A stretch of DNA of 64,000 bases from NCBI GenBank assembly GCA_910576325.1, contig CAJTIM010000001.1, forward strand, positions 186,001 through 250,000, in the 5' to 3' direction. Each line of letters opens with the position of its first letter. Positions within the stretch are counted from its first letter, which is position 1. Below the pieces are notes generated by a model. That model was not told where the DNA came from, did no database searches, and saw nothing but the letters and a program-made list of their open reading frames with translations. The stretch is from Clostridia bacterium (GTDB lineage Bacteria > Bacillota > Clostridia > Lachnospirales > Lachnospiraceae). Positions 16,683 to 24,277 of the stretch are shown piece after piece. The position numbers and the translations under genes are program-made.

Positions 16683-18701
16683 TTAATGGGTTTTCTCCAA
16701 TAGCTGTTGCTGTAGTTTTATTAGTTCTATGTCATTTGGCAGAAGCGGGATAAGCTGAGAAAGCACCTGCATAGCCTCTGTATATTGACTGTTATCCAGC
16801 ATGGTTTTTAAAGCCGATTTCATCTGAATCGCCAATTGTTCAAACTCCGGACCTGCCGCCGGCGCGGGATGGTCTATCTCATTTTTTAAAATTCGCAGAA
16901 CCTCCCGAACTACTCCTGTCATTTTGGGATAGATTTGCAAAGCTGAACGGAACAGCCGGAGCGTATTGGAAAAGTTTCCTAGTCTCCAATCCTCCAATGC
17001 CGCCAAAACAGCAAGTGACATGCGGCAGTCTGCCGGGAGGAGGTTTTGATGGCCTTCTTCAAACATAGTATCTTGGTATTGCTTTCTGTAAAAGGATTGA
17101 ATGCATGCAGCATAGGATTCCAAAGCTTTCAAAAGCTCTGCCTTCATCCGGAATCCCCTGGTTAGCTCTTTTTCCCATAGAAGTTTTTCCAGCCAAAGGC
17201 TATAAAGCGGATAGTTGGTAAAGAGCATCTTTCCTGACTCCCAAAAGGCCGAAATTTCCTGGTAAGGGATAGTGCTTATGAGGTTTTCTGTGCAGAGCTT
17301 CCAAGTATCCAGATCCATCCGATCCAGCAGTACAGACAGATCCATTTGTTCTAATAAGGCTTTTTTCACAAGCTGCTGCTGTAAATAAGGCTGTTCAAAC
17401 TCTTTCAGGCACTGGTGGAACAGAAAAAGAAGGGAAGCCTCGTCCTCCTGCCCGGTTTTATCCTGACAAAGGAGCTTTTGGAGCAGGAGGTAATGAGAAT
17501 CGCAGGGCAGTTGAAGGAGCAGCTCTGCCATGCAAGGAGCATAGGCTTCCTTCCACTGATCCAAAAGCGGATAATATTGCTGAATCCGATATTCCTCCTT
17601 CCACGGCAGGAGCTTTAGAAAATAGGCGGCTTTTTCCGGCTGCTTTTGTTCCAATGCAGCTTTGATGCAGTTGAGGCGGACCGGGTAGAGCCATTCAGGG
17701 TTCATTACCTTGTCTTTGTTCATGGTACCGAGACGCTGTTTGATCCAAAGCTCCGGATGCTCCTCCATATCCTGCAAAAGCTGTTCAAAGGCTGCGCCGT
17801 ATTTCAAAAGCTGAGGAAATTCTTTTGTTTCTGTACAGATTCCCACCAACAGGGAATAGAGAATCAGGCGCGTCAACTCAACGGGCTGTTCATGTTCCAA
17901 AATGGAGACTGCCTCTGTTTCTGCCTGCTTATAGGCATGCTTCTTGTAAAGAATTTCAACCAGATACGTTTGAAGCCAGGCCTTGTAAAGTGTTTCGCTG
18001 TCAGAGCAGACAGTTCTTCCTTTACGGCAGATCTGCTCCGCATTTTCCAAATCATTTTCGGAAAGGTATTCCTGTGTAAGCTGAAGGTAATTTTTCGTGT
18101 ATTTAGGCCGTTGTTCCATATCCTCCAGAAGCAGAGGGATGTTTCTGCCTGTTTTTCCTGTGCTTTCTTTTTGAATATCTTTCAGATAGCCGTAATGATG
18201 CACATAGGCCTGAAACATTCTGCAGGGGGAATTGCAGGGAAGCAGTTCTTCGTGAATGGGATTTTCAAATCGCAGATCCGGAGTGCGCTTTGCCATGCGG
18301 TACACCATGAAATCCGTATAATTCATTCCGTTCCAATCTGTGTAATTGCGGTTTGCATATGCTGCAGAGCGGTAATTGAGATATTCCCCGCTTTTAAAAA
18401 AGTCACATATTTCTGTCACGTCTTCGAACCATTCGTCATCGTCCAGATAAAGGAACCATTCTCCTTTTGCCCGTTTTAAGCCTTCGTTTCTGGCAGCGGA
18501 AAAGTCATTGCACCAGGTGAAGGGGATTACCTGATCCGTATAGCGCTCCGCTATCTGCCGGACACGCTCGTCCGTTCCGGTAAAAACAACGATAAGCTCT
18601 GCCGGAACCTCCAGCAGCAGAGGCTTCAGAGAATCCAGGCAGCGTTCCAGTGTAGCTGTACGGCTGGAGGCTAAGAGTGAAATGGTAAGGGGAAGCTTCA
18701 T
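16683..18701 (-). CDS. family 2 glycosyltransferase with long helical-repeat tail
   Basis: A 672-residue protein. Residues 1 to about 230 are a GT-A glycosyltransferase with the nucleotide-sugar region ending in the metal-binding YLDDDEWF and the preceding CNDFSAARNEGL; the remaining 440 residues are alpha-helical repeats of TPR type. No signal peptide or membrane segment, so cytoplasmic. It lies directly downstream of flagellin on the same strand after a terminator, and a related enzyme lies on the other side, so glycosylation of flagellin is the likely role (inference). The SD AAGGAG precedes ATG 18701. The last 45 residues have a broken paralogue at 20049-20192. Confidence 0.88.
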   Translation of the reverse strand: MKLPLTISLLASSRTATLERCLDSLKPLLLEVPAELIVVFTGTDERVRQIAERYTDQVIPFTWCNDFSAARNEGLKRAKGEWFLYLDDDEWFEDVTEICDFFKSGEYLNYRSAAYANRNYTDWNGMNYTDFMVYRMAKRTPDLRFENPIHEELLPCNSPCRMFQAYVHHYGYLKDIQKESTGKTGRNIPLLLEDMEQRPKYTKNYLQLTQEYLSENDLENAEQICRKGRTVCSDSETLYKAWLQTYLVEILYKKHAYKQAETEAVSILEHEQPVELTRLILYSLLVGICTETKEFPQLLKYGAAFEQLLQDMEEHPELWIKQRLGTMNKDKVMNPEWLYPVRLNCIKAALEQKQPEKAAYFLKLLPWKEEYRIQQYYPLLDQWKEAYAPCMAELLLQLPCDSHYLLLQKLLCQDKTGQEDEASLLFLFHQCLKEFEQPYLQQQLVKKALLEQMDLSVLLDRMDLDTWKLCTENLISTIPYQEISAFWESGKMLFTNYPLYSLWLEKLLWEKELTRGFRMKAELLKALESYAACIQSFYRKQYQDTMFEEGHQNLLPADCRMSLAVLAALEDWRLGNFSNTLRLFRSALQIYPKMTGVVREVLRILKNEIDHPAPAAGPEFEQLAIQMKSALKTMLDNSQYTEAMQVLSQLIPLLPNDIELIKLQQQLLEKTH

Positions 18702-18788
18702 AATAAGTTTACTCCTTTTTGATTTGAATTAGATTTTGATATTAAAAGTCCCATTAAGAATAAATTATTTTCTTAGAGTAATTTTAGC

Positions 18789-18825
18789 AAAAAAAGTACC
18801 GGTCTGAAAGACCGGCACTTTTTTG
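18789..18825 (-). terminator. flagellin gene terminator
   Basis: A stem of ACCGGTCT-type sequence around a four-base loop (about 18796-18818), extended by A and T runs, eight bases past the flagellin stop. Confidence 0.92.
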
Positions 18826-18833
18826 TATTCAGC

Positions 18834-19679
18834 TTACTGCAGTAACTGCAGAACTCCCTGAGGAACCTGATTAGCCTGTGCAAGCATAGCCTGAGAAGCC
18901 TGAACCAGAATATTATTCTTGGTGTAAGCCATCATTTCCTTAGCCATGTCTACGTCACGGATACGGCTCTCAGCAGCGGTGATGTTCTCGGTCTGAACAC
19001 CCAGGTTGTTGATGGTGTGATCCAGACGGTTCTGAAGAGCACCGAAGGTGGAACGCATGGAAGAAATAGCGTCGATTGCAGCGTTAGCAATGTCAATAGC
19101 ATCCTTTGCGCCAGCCACATCACTGATATCAATGTCTGCAACCATTCCAAGGGTTGTGCTGCCGATAGAATCAGTAGCCATTCTGCCAAGAGTAACACCG
19201 ATCTGGTTGAAATTATCAGAAGTTTCACCTACATGAAGTGTAATCTTCTCTGTTGCGCCGGAGGCAGCATTGAACAGGAACTTGCCGTTGAAGTTAGCGC
19301 TATCGCTGATTCTGTTGATCTCAGTCTTCAGCTGCTCGATCTCCTTCTGCATCTCACCGCGGTTCAAAGTAGAGTAGGTTCCGTTGGCAGACTGTGTAGC
19401 CAGCTCAACCATACGGTTTAACATGGAGTGAACCTCAGTCAAAGCACCCTCAGCGGTCTGTACCAGAGATACACCATCCTGTGCATTCTTCTGAGCAGTC
19501 TCAAGACCGGTGATCTGAGCTCTCATTTTCTCGGAAATAGCCAGGCCTGCAGCGTCGTCGCCAGCGCGGTTAATCTTGTAACCGGAGGATAATTTCTCCA
19601 GGTTCTTGCCTACGAAAGAGTTATTGTTGCTTAAGTTTCTGTGTGCATTTAATGCAGTAATATTGTGCTGAATTCTCAT
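18834..19679 (-). CDS. hag: flagellin
   Basis: The filament subunit, exported by the flagellar type III system. The 281-residue protein is short, like Bacillus Hag: conserved D0/D1 N-terminus (MRIQHNITALNAHRNL, then LSSGYKINRAGDDAAGLAIS) and C-terminus (NNILVQASQAMLAQANQVPQ, ending VLQLLQ) with only about 100 residues between. There is no room for large D2/D3 domains. It has a sigma-28 promoter, a leader of about 140 bases with probable CsrA sites, a strong SD (GGAGG, 7 bases from ATG) and its own terminator. Glycosyltransferase genes lie on both sides. Confidence 0.97.
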   Translation of the reverse strand: MRIQHNITALNAHRNLSNNNSFVGKNLEKLSSGYKINRAGDDAAGLAISEKMRAQITGLETAQKNAQDGVSLVQTAEGALTEVHSMLNRMVELATQSANGTYSTLNRGEMQKEIEQLKTEINRISDSANFNGKFLFNAASGATEKITLHVGETSDNFNQIGVTLGRMATDSIGSTTLGMVADIDISDVAGAKDAIDIANAAIDAISSMRSTFGALQNRLDHTINNLGVQTENITAAESRIRDVDMAKEMMAYTKNNILVQASQAMLAQANQVPQGVLQLLQ

Positions 19680-19681
19680 AG

Positions 19682-19720
19682 TTTTTCCTCCTTGATAATT
19701 GCGGGAAACATCCTTTTCCC
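19682..19720 (-). promoter_or_regulatory. candidate CsrA-binding sites in the flagellin leader
   Basis: Minus strand: a hairpin GGGAAA-AGGATG-TTTCCC (19703-19720) presents GGA in its loop, and the loop with its edges (AAGGATGT) matches the core of the CsrA consensus ARGGAUGU. A second GGA pair lies in the Shine-Dalgarno itself (AAGGAGGA, 19686-19693). Two sites, one over the SD, is the layout known for hag repression in Bacillus subtilis. csrA and its antagonist fliW are at 53 kb. Confidence 0.7.
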
Positions 19721-19825
19721 CGTAAAGTTATTATTTGGATGCCTCAAAAAGTGCTTCTGGACTGCCGGCTATTGTCCAGTAAAGTACACTTAAATGGACA
19801 CCCTGAAAATTACTTTTCATTTACA

Positions 19826-19852
19826 TTATCGTGTGATTAGGAAATAACTTAA
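19826..19852 (-). promoter_or_regulatory. sigma-28 promoter of flagellin
   Basis: Minus strand: TTAA (19849-19852), a 15-base spacer, then CACGATAA (19826-19833), close to the TAAA-N15-GCCGATAA consensus. It sits about 140 bases upstream of the flagellin start. Confidence 0.7.
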
Positions 19853-19880
19853 GTGTTTTTCTGAAAAATTTTATTTTTTT

Positions 19881-20054
19881 TCATAGTCCCATTTCTTTTT
19901 GGTATTTTACTGCATTTTGATACTCGCCAATCCGTTTGTACATGGTGCTTCTTCCCATATTGCAGAGCCTGGCAAACTCATTGATTGTTATGGAGCCCTG
20001 CTTCCAGTTTTCATATAGCTCAGAAAAGCTTTTGGGCATGGGAATGGGAGGAAA
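19881..20054 (-). pseudogene. serine-recombinase C-terminal HTH fragment
   Basis: About 58 codons ending in TGA at 19881. The sequence PPIPMPKSFSELYENW, then ITINEFARLCNMGRSTMYKR, resembles the C-terminal helix-turn-helix of resolvase/invertase-type serine recombinases. The catalytic N-terminal domain is absent and no SD precedes any start. The upstream end meets the broken glycosyltransferase tail head to head near 20050, so both were cut at the same junction. A short intact HTH protein cannot be fully excluded. Confidence 0.55.
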
Positions 20055-20192
20055 GCAGCACTGAAAGCTATGCTCACAAACAGGCAATATGAGGAGGCCA
20101 TGTCTGTACTCGTACAGCTTCTGCCTCTTCTGCCGGATGATATGGAGCTTTTAAAAATGCAGCAGCTTCTGTTATCCATACTGGCCGGCTAA
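20049..20192 (+). pseudogene. C-terminal remnant of a glycosyltransferase repeat tail
   Basis: Forty-seven codons on the plus strand (ALKAMLTNRQYEEAM, then QLLPLLPDDMELLKMQQ) ending in TAA. They closely match the last residues of the glycosyltransferase at 16683-18701 (ALKTMLDNSQYTEAM, then QLIPLLPNDIELIKLQQ). No start or catalytic domain remains. It is the tail of a deleted third copy, in the opposite orientation to its intact paralogue. Confidence 0.8.
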
Positions 20193-20201
20193 AAACAACC
20201 A

Positions 20202-20230
20202 TTGCAATTCCCCTTTGCTTGCTCTAAAAT
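20202..20230 (+). promoter_or_regulatory. sigma-A promoter of the modification genes
   Basis: TTGCAA (20202-20207), 17 bases, TAAAAT (20225-20230), 50 bases before the glycosyltransferase start; it probably drives the genes from 20282 to 24178. Confidence 0.5.
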
Positions 20231-20281
20231 AAAGAATATATCAGTATGTAGTTTAAGGAAGCAAATCGGAGGATTGACGTA

Positions 20282-21367
20282 ATGAGTACCCTGGCCATAG
20301 TAATGATAGTCAAAAATGAAGAAGAAAGTCTGGCCCGCTGTCTTAAGCAGGCGGCAGGACTGGCCGATAAAATATATATTACAGATACGGGCTCCACAGA
20401 TCGAACCAGAGAAATTGCCGCAGCTTACGGGGCGGTAGTGACGGATTATGTCTGGAATCAGGATTTTGCGGCAGCCCGTAATTTTGCTCTTTCTCAATCA
20501 GACTGCGACTGGAATCTGATGCTGGATGCAGATGAGTATCTGGCAGAAGGAAGCCGAAAGGATTTGGAGGACTTTTTGAAGTGCCCTGACAAAATCGGAG
20601 CCATAGAATTAAAGAATTATTATATGGAGGAAATGCAGGGAGGAAAGCAGGAGATGGCTTATACTTATCTGTACGTATCCAGACTTCTTCCCGGAGGAGT
20701 AAGATTTACAGGCAGGATCCATGAGCAGGTGGACTCTGAACTTCCTTTAGTGTCGGTTCCCCTGCTGTTTGAACATGACGGTTATTTGAAACAGGGAAAA
20801 GCGGAACGTAATCTTCCCATTCTTTTTGAGGAGATAGAAAAAGAGCCGACAGATTCTTATTTTTTGTACCAGGCGGCTGAAACTCTGCGCGGATTGAAGC
20901 GTTATCCGGAGGCCTGCCGATATTATGAAAGGTTTTATGTCCATGTACCGGAGCGGGGAACAGGCTATCGGGCAAATGGTATTATCAATTATCTCTATGC
21001 GCTTATTGAGATACAGGATTGGGATACAGGATTGGGGATAATAGAAAAGGAGCATACCCGTTTGGAAGGCTATGCGGATTTTCATTTTGCATGCGGTATT
21101 CTTTATATGAAGGCGATTCTGGCAGATACCAGGAAATATATTTCCTACCTGCCTCGGATTGAGCAGTCTTATCTCACGTGTCTGGAGATTGGGGAGGTTC
21201 CTGCCAACCAGGGAGTGGGCGGTACAGGATCCTTCCGGGCCGCGTACAATCTCGGCACCTGGTATGAGGTGGCCGGAAGCTTGGAGAAAGCCAAGGAATA
21301 CTATCAAAAAGCGGCAAAAGAAAAATATCAACCGGCGGTAGAACGGCTTGCGCTCCTGAAGAGCTGA
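20282..21367 (+). CDS. family 2 glycosyltransferase with TPR-like tail
   Basis: A 361-residue cytoplasmic protein. The N-terminal GT-A domain shows SLARCL, the nucleotide-binding TDTGSTDRT near residues 35-45, QDFAAARNFAL and the metal-binding LDADEYL near 80. The C-terminal 150 residues are helical repeats ending in a Sel1/TPR-like unit (EKAKEYYQKAAKE). It resembles SunS/fgt-type enzymes that transfer sugar to proteins. It is divergent from the flagellin gene and upstream of the cytidylyltransferase pair, so flagellin or another surface protein is the likely target. The SD CGGAGG precedes ATG 20282. Confidence 0.88.
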   Translation: MSTLAIVMIVKNEEESLARCLKQAAGLADKIYITDTGSTDRTREIAAAYGAVVTDYVWNQDFAAARNFALSQSDCDWNLMLDADEYLAEGSRKDLEDFLKCPDKIGAIELKNYYMEEMQGGKQEMAYTYLYVSRLLPGGVRFTGRIHEQVDSELPLVSVPLLFEHDGYLKQGKAERNLPILFEEIEKEPTDSYFLYQAAETLRGLKRYPEACRYYERFYVHVPERGTGYRANGIINYLYALIEIQDWDTGLGIIEKEHTRLEGYADFHFACGILYMKAILADTRKYISYLPRIEQSYLTCLEIGEVPANQGVGGTGSFRAAYNLGTWYEVAGSLEKAKEYYQKAAKEKYQPAVERLALLKS

Positions 21368-21434
21368 GGCAGTAAATGTTTTTGAAACCGCTGTCAGGGT
21401 TTTCCCATACGTAAAAATCGAAAGGAGTATGGCT

Positions 21435-22157
21435 GTGAACATTGGATTGATTTTGGCGGGAGGTTTTGATCCCGGTTTTCAAATGGATATTCCCAAGCAA
21501 TTTGTCATTGTGGAAAATCGTCCGGTGATAGTATATACCCTGCAGGTATTTCAAAATCATCCGGAGATTGATATGATTTTGGTTTCCTGCCTGTCCGGAT
21601 GGCAGGAGATGGTGAAGGCATACGGAAAGCAGTTTAATATCAGCAAGCTTGCAAAGATTGTGGAGGGCGGGCCGGACGGCCAGGAGTCTATTCGAAGAGG
21701 TGTGGTATGGCTGACGGAGCAATGCAGACCAGATGATGTAGTAGTGATTCATGATGCTATTCGTCCTTTGGTGACAGATGATTTGATTACGGACAGTATT
21801 CGTACCTGCAGAGAAAAGGGGATGGGAGTAGCGGCAGTCCGTTCCATGGATACCGTAATGCTGACCATAGACGGTCAGAGCGGAAGAGAGAGCATTTCCA
21901 GATATCATATACGAAGGATTCAGACGCCCCAGTCCTACCGCCTGGAGTATTTGGAGCATGTACATCAGGAAGCGATCGAAAAAAATGTTCTGCACTGTGT
22001 AGATAACAATAGCATGCTCGCACGTTTGGGCGAGACGATTCATTTTTCCAAAGGTTCTGATTTCAATATTAAGTTAAATTCCGTAGAAGATGTGGAGATG
22101 TTCAAGGCTTTGTATCGTATGCCTAAGCCCGGCGAGGGAAAGGAGCAGGCAGTATGA
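21435..22157 (+). CDS. IspD/TarI-like cytidylyltransferase, degenerate nucleotide loop
   Basis: A 240-residue protein of the IspD/TarI fold, which makes CDP-alcohols (CDP-methylerythritol, CDP-ribitol and similar). The PKQF, GGPDGQESIRRG, HDAIRPLV and QTPQSY motifs are present. The N-terminal loop, normally AGGxGxRM, reads AGGFDPGFQM and has lost the Arg that contacts CTP, so the enzyme may be inactive or altered. GTG 21435 is chosen because AGGAG is only one base from the ATG at 21429 and the paralogue begins at the matching position. It overlaps the next gene by 4 bases. Confidence 0.85.
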   Translation: MNIGLILAGGFDPGFQMDIPKQFVIVENRPVIVYTLQVFQNHPEIDMILVSCLSGWQEMVKAYGKQFNISKLAKIVEGGPDGQESIRRGVVWLTEQCRPDDVVVIHDAIRPLVTDDLITDSIRTCREKGMGVAAVRSMDTVMLTIDGQSGRESISRYHIRRIQTPQSYRLEYLEHVHQEAIEKNVLHCVDNNSMLARLGETIHFSKGSDFNIKLNSVEDVEMFKALYRMPKPGEGKEQAV

Positions 22158-22867
22158 AAAATATTGCATTGATTATTGCAGGAGGATCCGGACAGCGGAT
22201 GCATCAGGATATTCCCAAGCAATTTTTGAACGTGTACGATAAGCCAGTGATTATCTACACTCTGGAGGCGTTTCAGAAGCATCCCTGTATTGATGGAATT
22301 GTTGTGGTATGCGTGGAAGGCTGGAATGAGATTCTGGGCGCTTATTGCCGGCAGTTTGGGATTACAAAGCTGGAAAGCATTGTGCCGGGAGGAGCCAATG
22401 GGCAGGAGTCCATTCGAAAGGGGATCTATGATATTGCGTCCCGTCATCAAAAGGAGGATTTAATCCTGATCCATGATGCTATTCGTCCTCTGGTGTCAGA
22501 GGAGATTATATCCGATTGTATTCGGGTTGCAGGGCAGCATGGGAATGCTATTTCTGTAGTGCAGTGTACATCAGCTATGCTGTGTACGGAGGATGGGGAG
22601 ACCTCTGAAAGTCAGATTGCCCGTGACAATCTTAAGATAACGCAGACGCCCCAGTGTGCTTCTATAGGAACGCTGACGGAGCTTCACGAGGAAGCCTTGA
22701 GACAGGGGATCACGAATTCCGTGGCTACCTGCACGCTGCTGATAGAGCTGGGGCACAGGCTGTATTTTTCTCTGGGATCCGAAAAGAATATTAAATTAAC
22801 CTCTGTGGAGGATTTGGAGATATTTGAGGCCCTGCTGAATTCCCAGAAGGCGGAATGGATCAAATAA
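22154..22867 (+). CDS. IspD/TarI-like cytidylyltransferase
   Basis: A 237-residue paralogue of the preceding gene with an intact active site: AGGSGQRM at about 10-17, DIPKQF, GGANGQESIRKG, HDAIRPLV and ITQTPQ. It probably makes a CDP-activated polyol (ribitol or glycerol type) or another CDP-alcohol. The methylerythritol role of IspD is less likely, because the gene sits between a glycosyltransferase and a CDP-glycerol-transferase-like gene. The tandem arrangement with an ATGA overlap suggests that the two chains may act together, since IspD-fold enzymes are dimers. Confidence 0.87.
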   Translation: MKNIALIIAGGSGQRMHQDIPKQFLNVYDKPVIIYTLEAFQKHPCIDGIVVVCVEGWNEILGAYCRQFGITKLESIVPGGANGQESIRKGIYDIASRHQKEDLILIHDAIRPLVSEEIISDCIRVAGQHGNAISVVQCTSAMLCTEDGETSESQIARDNLKITQTPQCASIGTLTELHEEALRQGITNSVATCTLLIELGHRLYFSLGSEKNIKLTSVEDLEIFEALLNSQKAEWIK

Positions 22868-22885
22868 TATGGAGGTACCTAAGAT

Positions 22886-24178
22886 ATGAGCCGCATTACG
22901 AGAAAGCATCTGCTCTCCATGACAGATACATTAATTAAGGCAAATAAAGCATTGAAAATGAGCCTTCCTCAGGGAGCAAAAAAGAGGGAAGCTCTGATTC
23001 AGCTGCTGTCAGACTGCCAGGACAGTGCTATTTCCATCGGAGAAACAATGGAGAAGCTATATGGTGAGGGAACGGAAACAGTGTCAGAGCTGGAGGTCTA
23101 TTGTGAGAATCTCTATCAGATGACACTGGTCCTGGAAAAACCCAATCAGGCAAAGGAGCTGGCCGGCGTTTTGGCAAAAGAGCTGCTTCAGATTCGCCGT
23201 TTGATTGAAAGAGAGGTCCCGGAACGGACAGAAGCGGTTTTTTTGCCCTATAAAGCCTCCATGTGGGATTCCCTGGAAAGTATTTGGAGGGCGGCGGATG
23301 CGGATCCGGACTGTGATGCCTATGTGATACCGATTCCTTATTACGATAGAGATTCGGACGGCAGCTTTCGGGAAGAGCATTATGAGGGGCGGAGCTTTCC
23401 GGATGATGTTCCTGTCACCCGTTATGATGAGTATGATCTGGGCGTCCGTATGCCGGATATAATTTTTATACACAATCCCTACGACGGAGGGAATTATGTA
23501 ACCTCCGTCCACCCATATTTTTATTCAAAGAATCTGAAGAATTTTACAGATAAGCTGGTGTATGTGCCCTATTTTGTATTAAACGGGGAGGGGATCGAGG
23601 AAGCGATGGCTACACCGTCCGCCGTACTGCATGCTGATTATATTATTGCACAAACAGAAAGGGAACGGCAGGACTATATCCGCTATTGCAGCAAGCTTTA
23701 TCCTCAGGGTGGATTTGAGAAAAAGGTCCTTGCTCTTGGCTCTCCCAAGATTGATAAGGTGCGTTCCGTGAACCGGGAAAATGTTAAGATTTCGGAAGAG
23801 TGGCTGGAACGAACAGAGGGAAAGAAGGTAATCCTCTACAATACCAGCTTGAACGGGCTTTTGCGGGACAATGAAGCCTACTTGAAGAAAATGAAGAAGG
23901 TATTTCTGCTGTTTCAGGACAGAAAGGATGTAGTAATTCTCTGGCGTCCTCATCCCTTGATGGAGAGTACCCTTTTGTCTATGCGGACGGAATTGTATAC
24001 ACAATATATGGATCTGAAAAAGTGGTTTCAGGAGAAAGATATCGGGATTTATGACGATACAGCGGATATGTATCCTGCTATCGGCATTAGTGATGCCTAC
24101 TACGGGGACTGGAGCTCTTTGGTGTGGCTGTACCGCGAGACCGGAAAGCCGGTGATGATACAGGATGTGGAGATTTAA
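22886..24178 (+). CDS. CDP-glycerol glycerophosphotransferase-like protein
   Basis: A 430-residue protein. The first 130 residues are helical; the rest resembles the GT-B-like TagB/TagF family of CDP-glycerol:glycerophosphotransferases, with VLALGSPKIDK, VILWRPHPLMES and GDWSSLVWLYRETGKPVM near the C-terminus. It probably transfers a polyol phosphate supplied by the two cytidylyltransferases just upstream. No membrane segment is visible, unusual for wall teichoic acid enzymes, so the acceptor may be a cytoplasmic protein or glycan. The SD GGAGG precedes ATG 22886. Confidence 0.75.
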   Translation: MSRITRKHLLSMTDTLIKANKALKMSLPQGAKKREALIQLLSDCQDSAISIGETMEKLYGEGTETVSELEVYCENLYQMTLVLEKPNQAKELAGVLAKELLQIRRLIEREVPERTEAVFLPYKASMWDSLESIWRAADADPDCDAYVIPIPYYDRDSDGSFREEHYEGRSFPDDVPVTRYDEYDLGVRMPDIIFIHNPYDGGNYVTSVHPYFYSKNLKNFTDKLVYVPYFVLNGEGIEEAMATPSAVLHADYIIAQTERERQDYIRYCSKLYPQGGFEKKVLALGSPKIDKVRSVNRENVKISEEWLERTEGKKVILYNTSLNGLLRDNEAYLKKMKKVFLLFQDRKDVVILWRPHPLMESTLLSMRTELYTQYMDLKKWFQEKDIGIYDDTADMYPAIGISDAYYGDWSSLVWLYRETGKPVMIQDVEI

Positions 24179-24188
24179 TCTCTTCCTG

Positions 24189-24216
24189 TTATTTTTAATG
24201 ATGAAACAGACGATAT
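24189..24216 (+). promoter_or_regulatory. sigma-28-like promoter of the 24278 gene
   Basis: TTAT (24189-24192), 16 bases, GACGATAT (24209-24216). The layout is the same as the candidate promoters of the chemoreceptor gene and cheA; one base differs from CCGATAT. Confidence 0.45.
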
Positions 24217-24277
24217 TAGGATAAAGACAAAAATATAATAGGATATATAGTGCAGTAAAAAGATGGAGAGGATGAAA

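Noticed and set aside
21435..22867. ispD of the methylerythritol pathway
   Set aside because: The fold fits, but a tandem pair beside a glycosyltransferase and a TagF-like gene fits CDP-alcohol synthesis for surface glycans better; ispD is usually single and near ispF or housekeeping genes.
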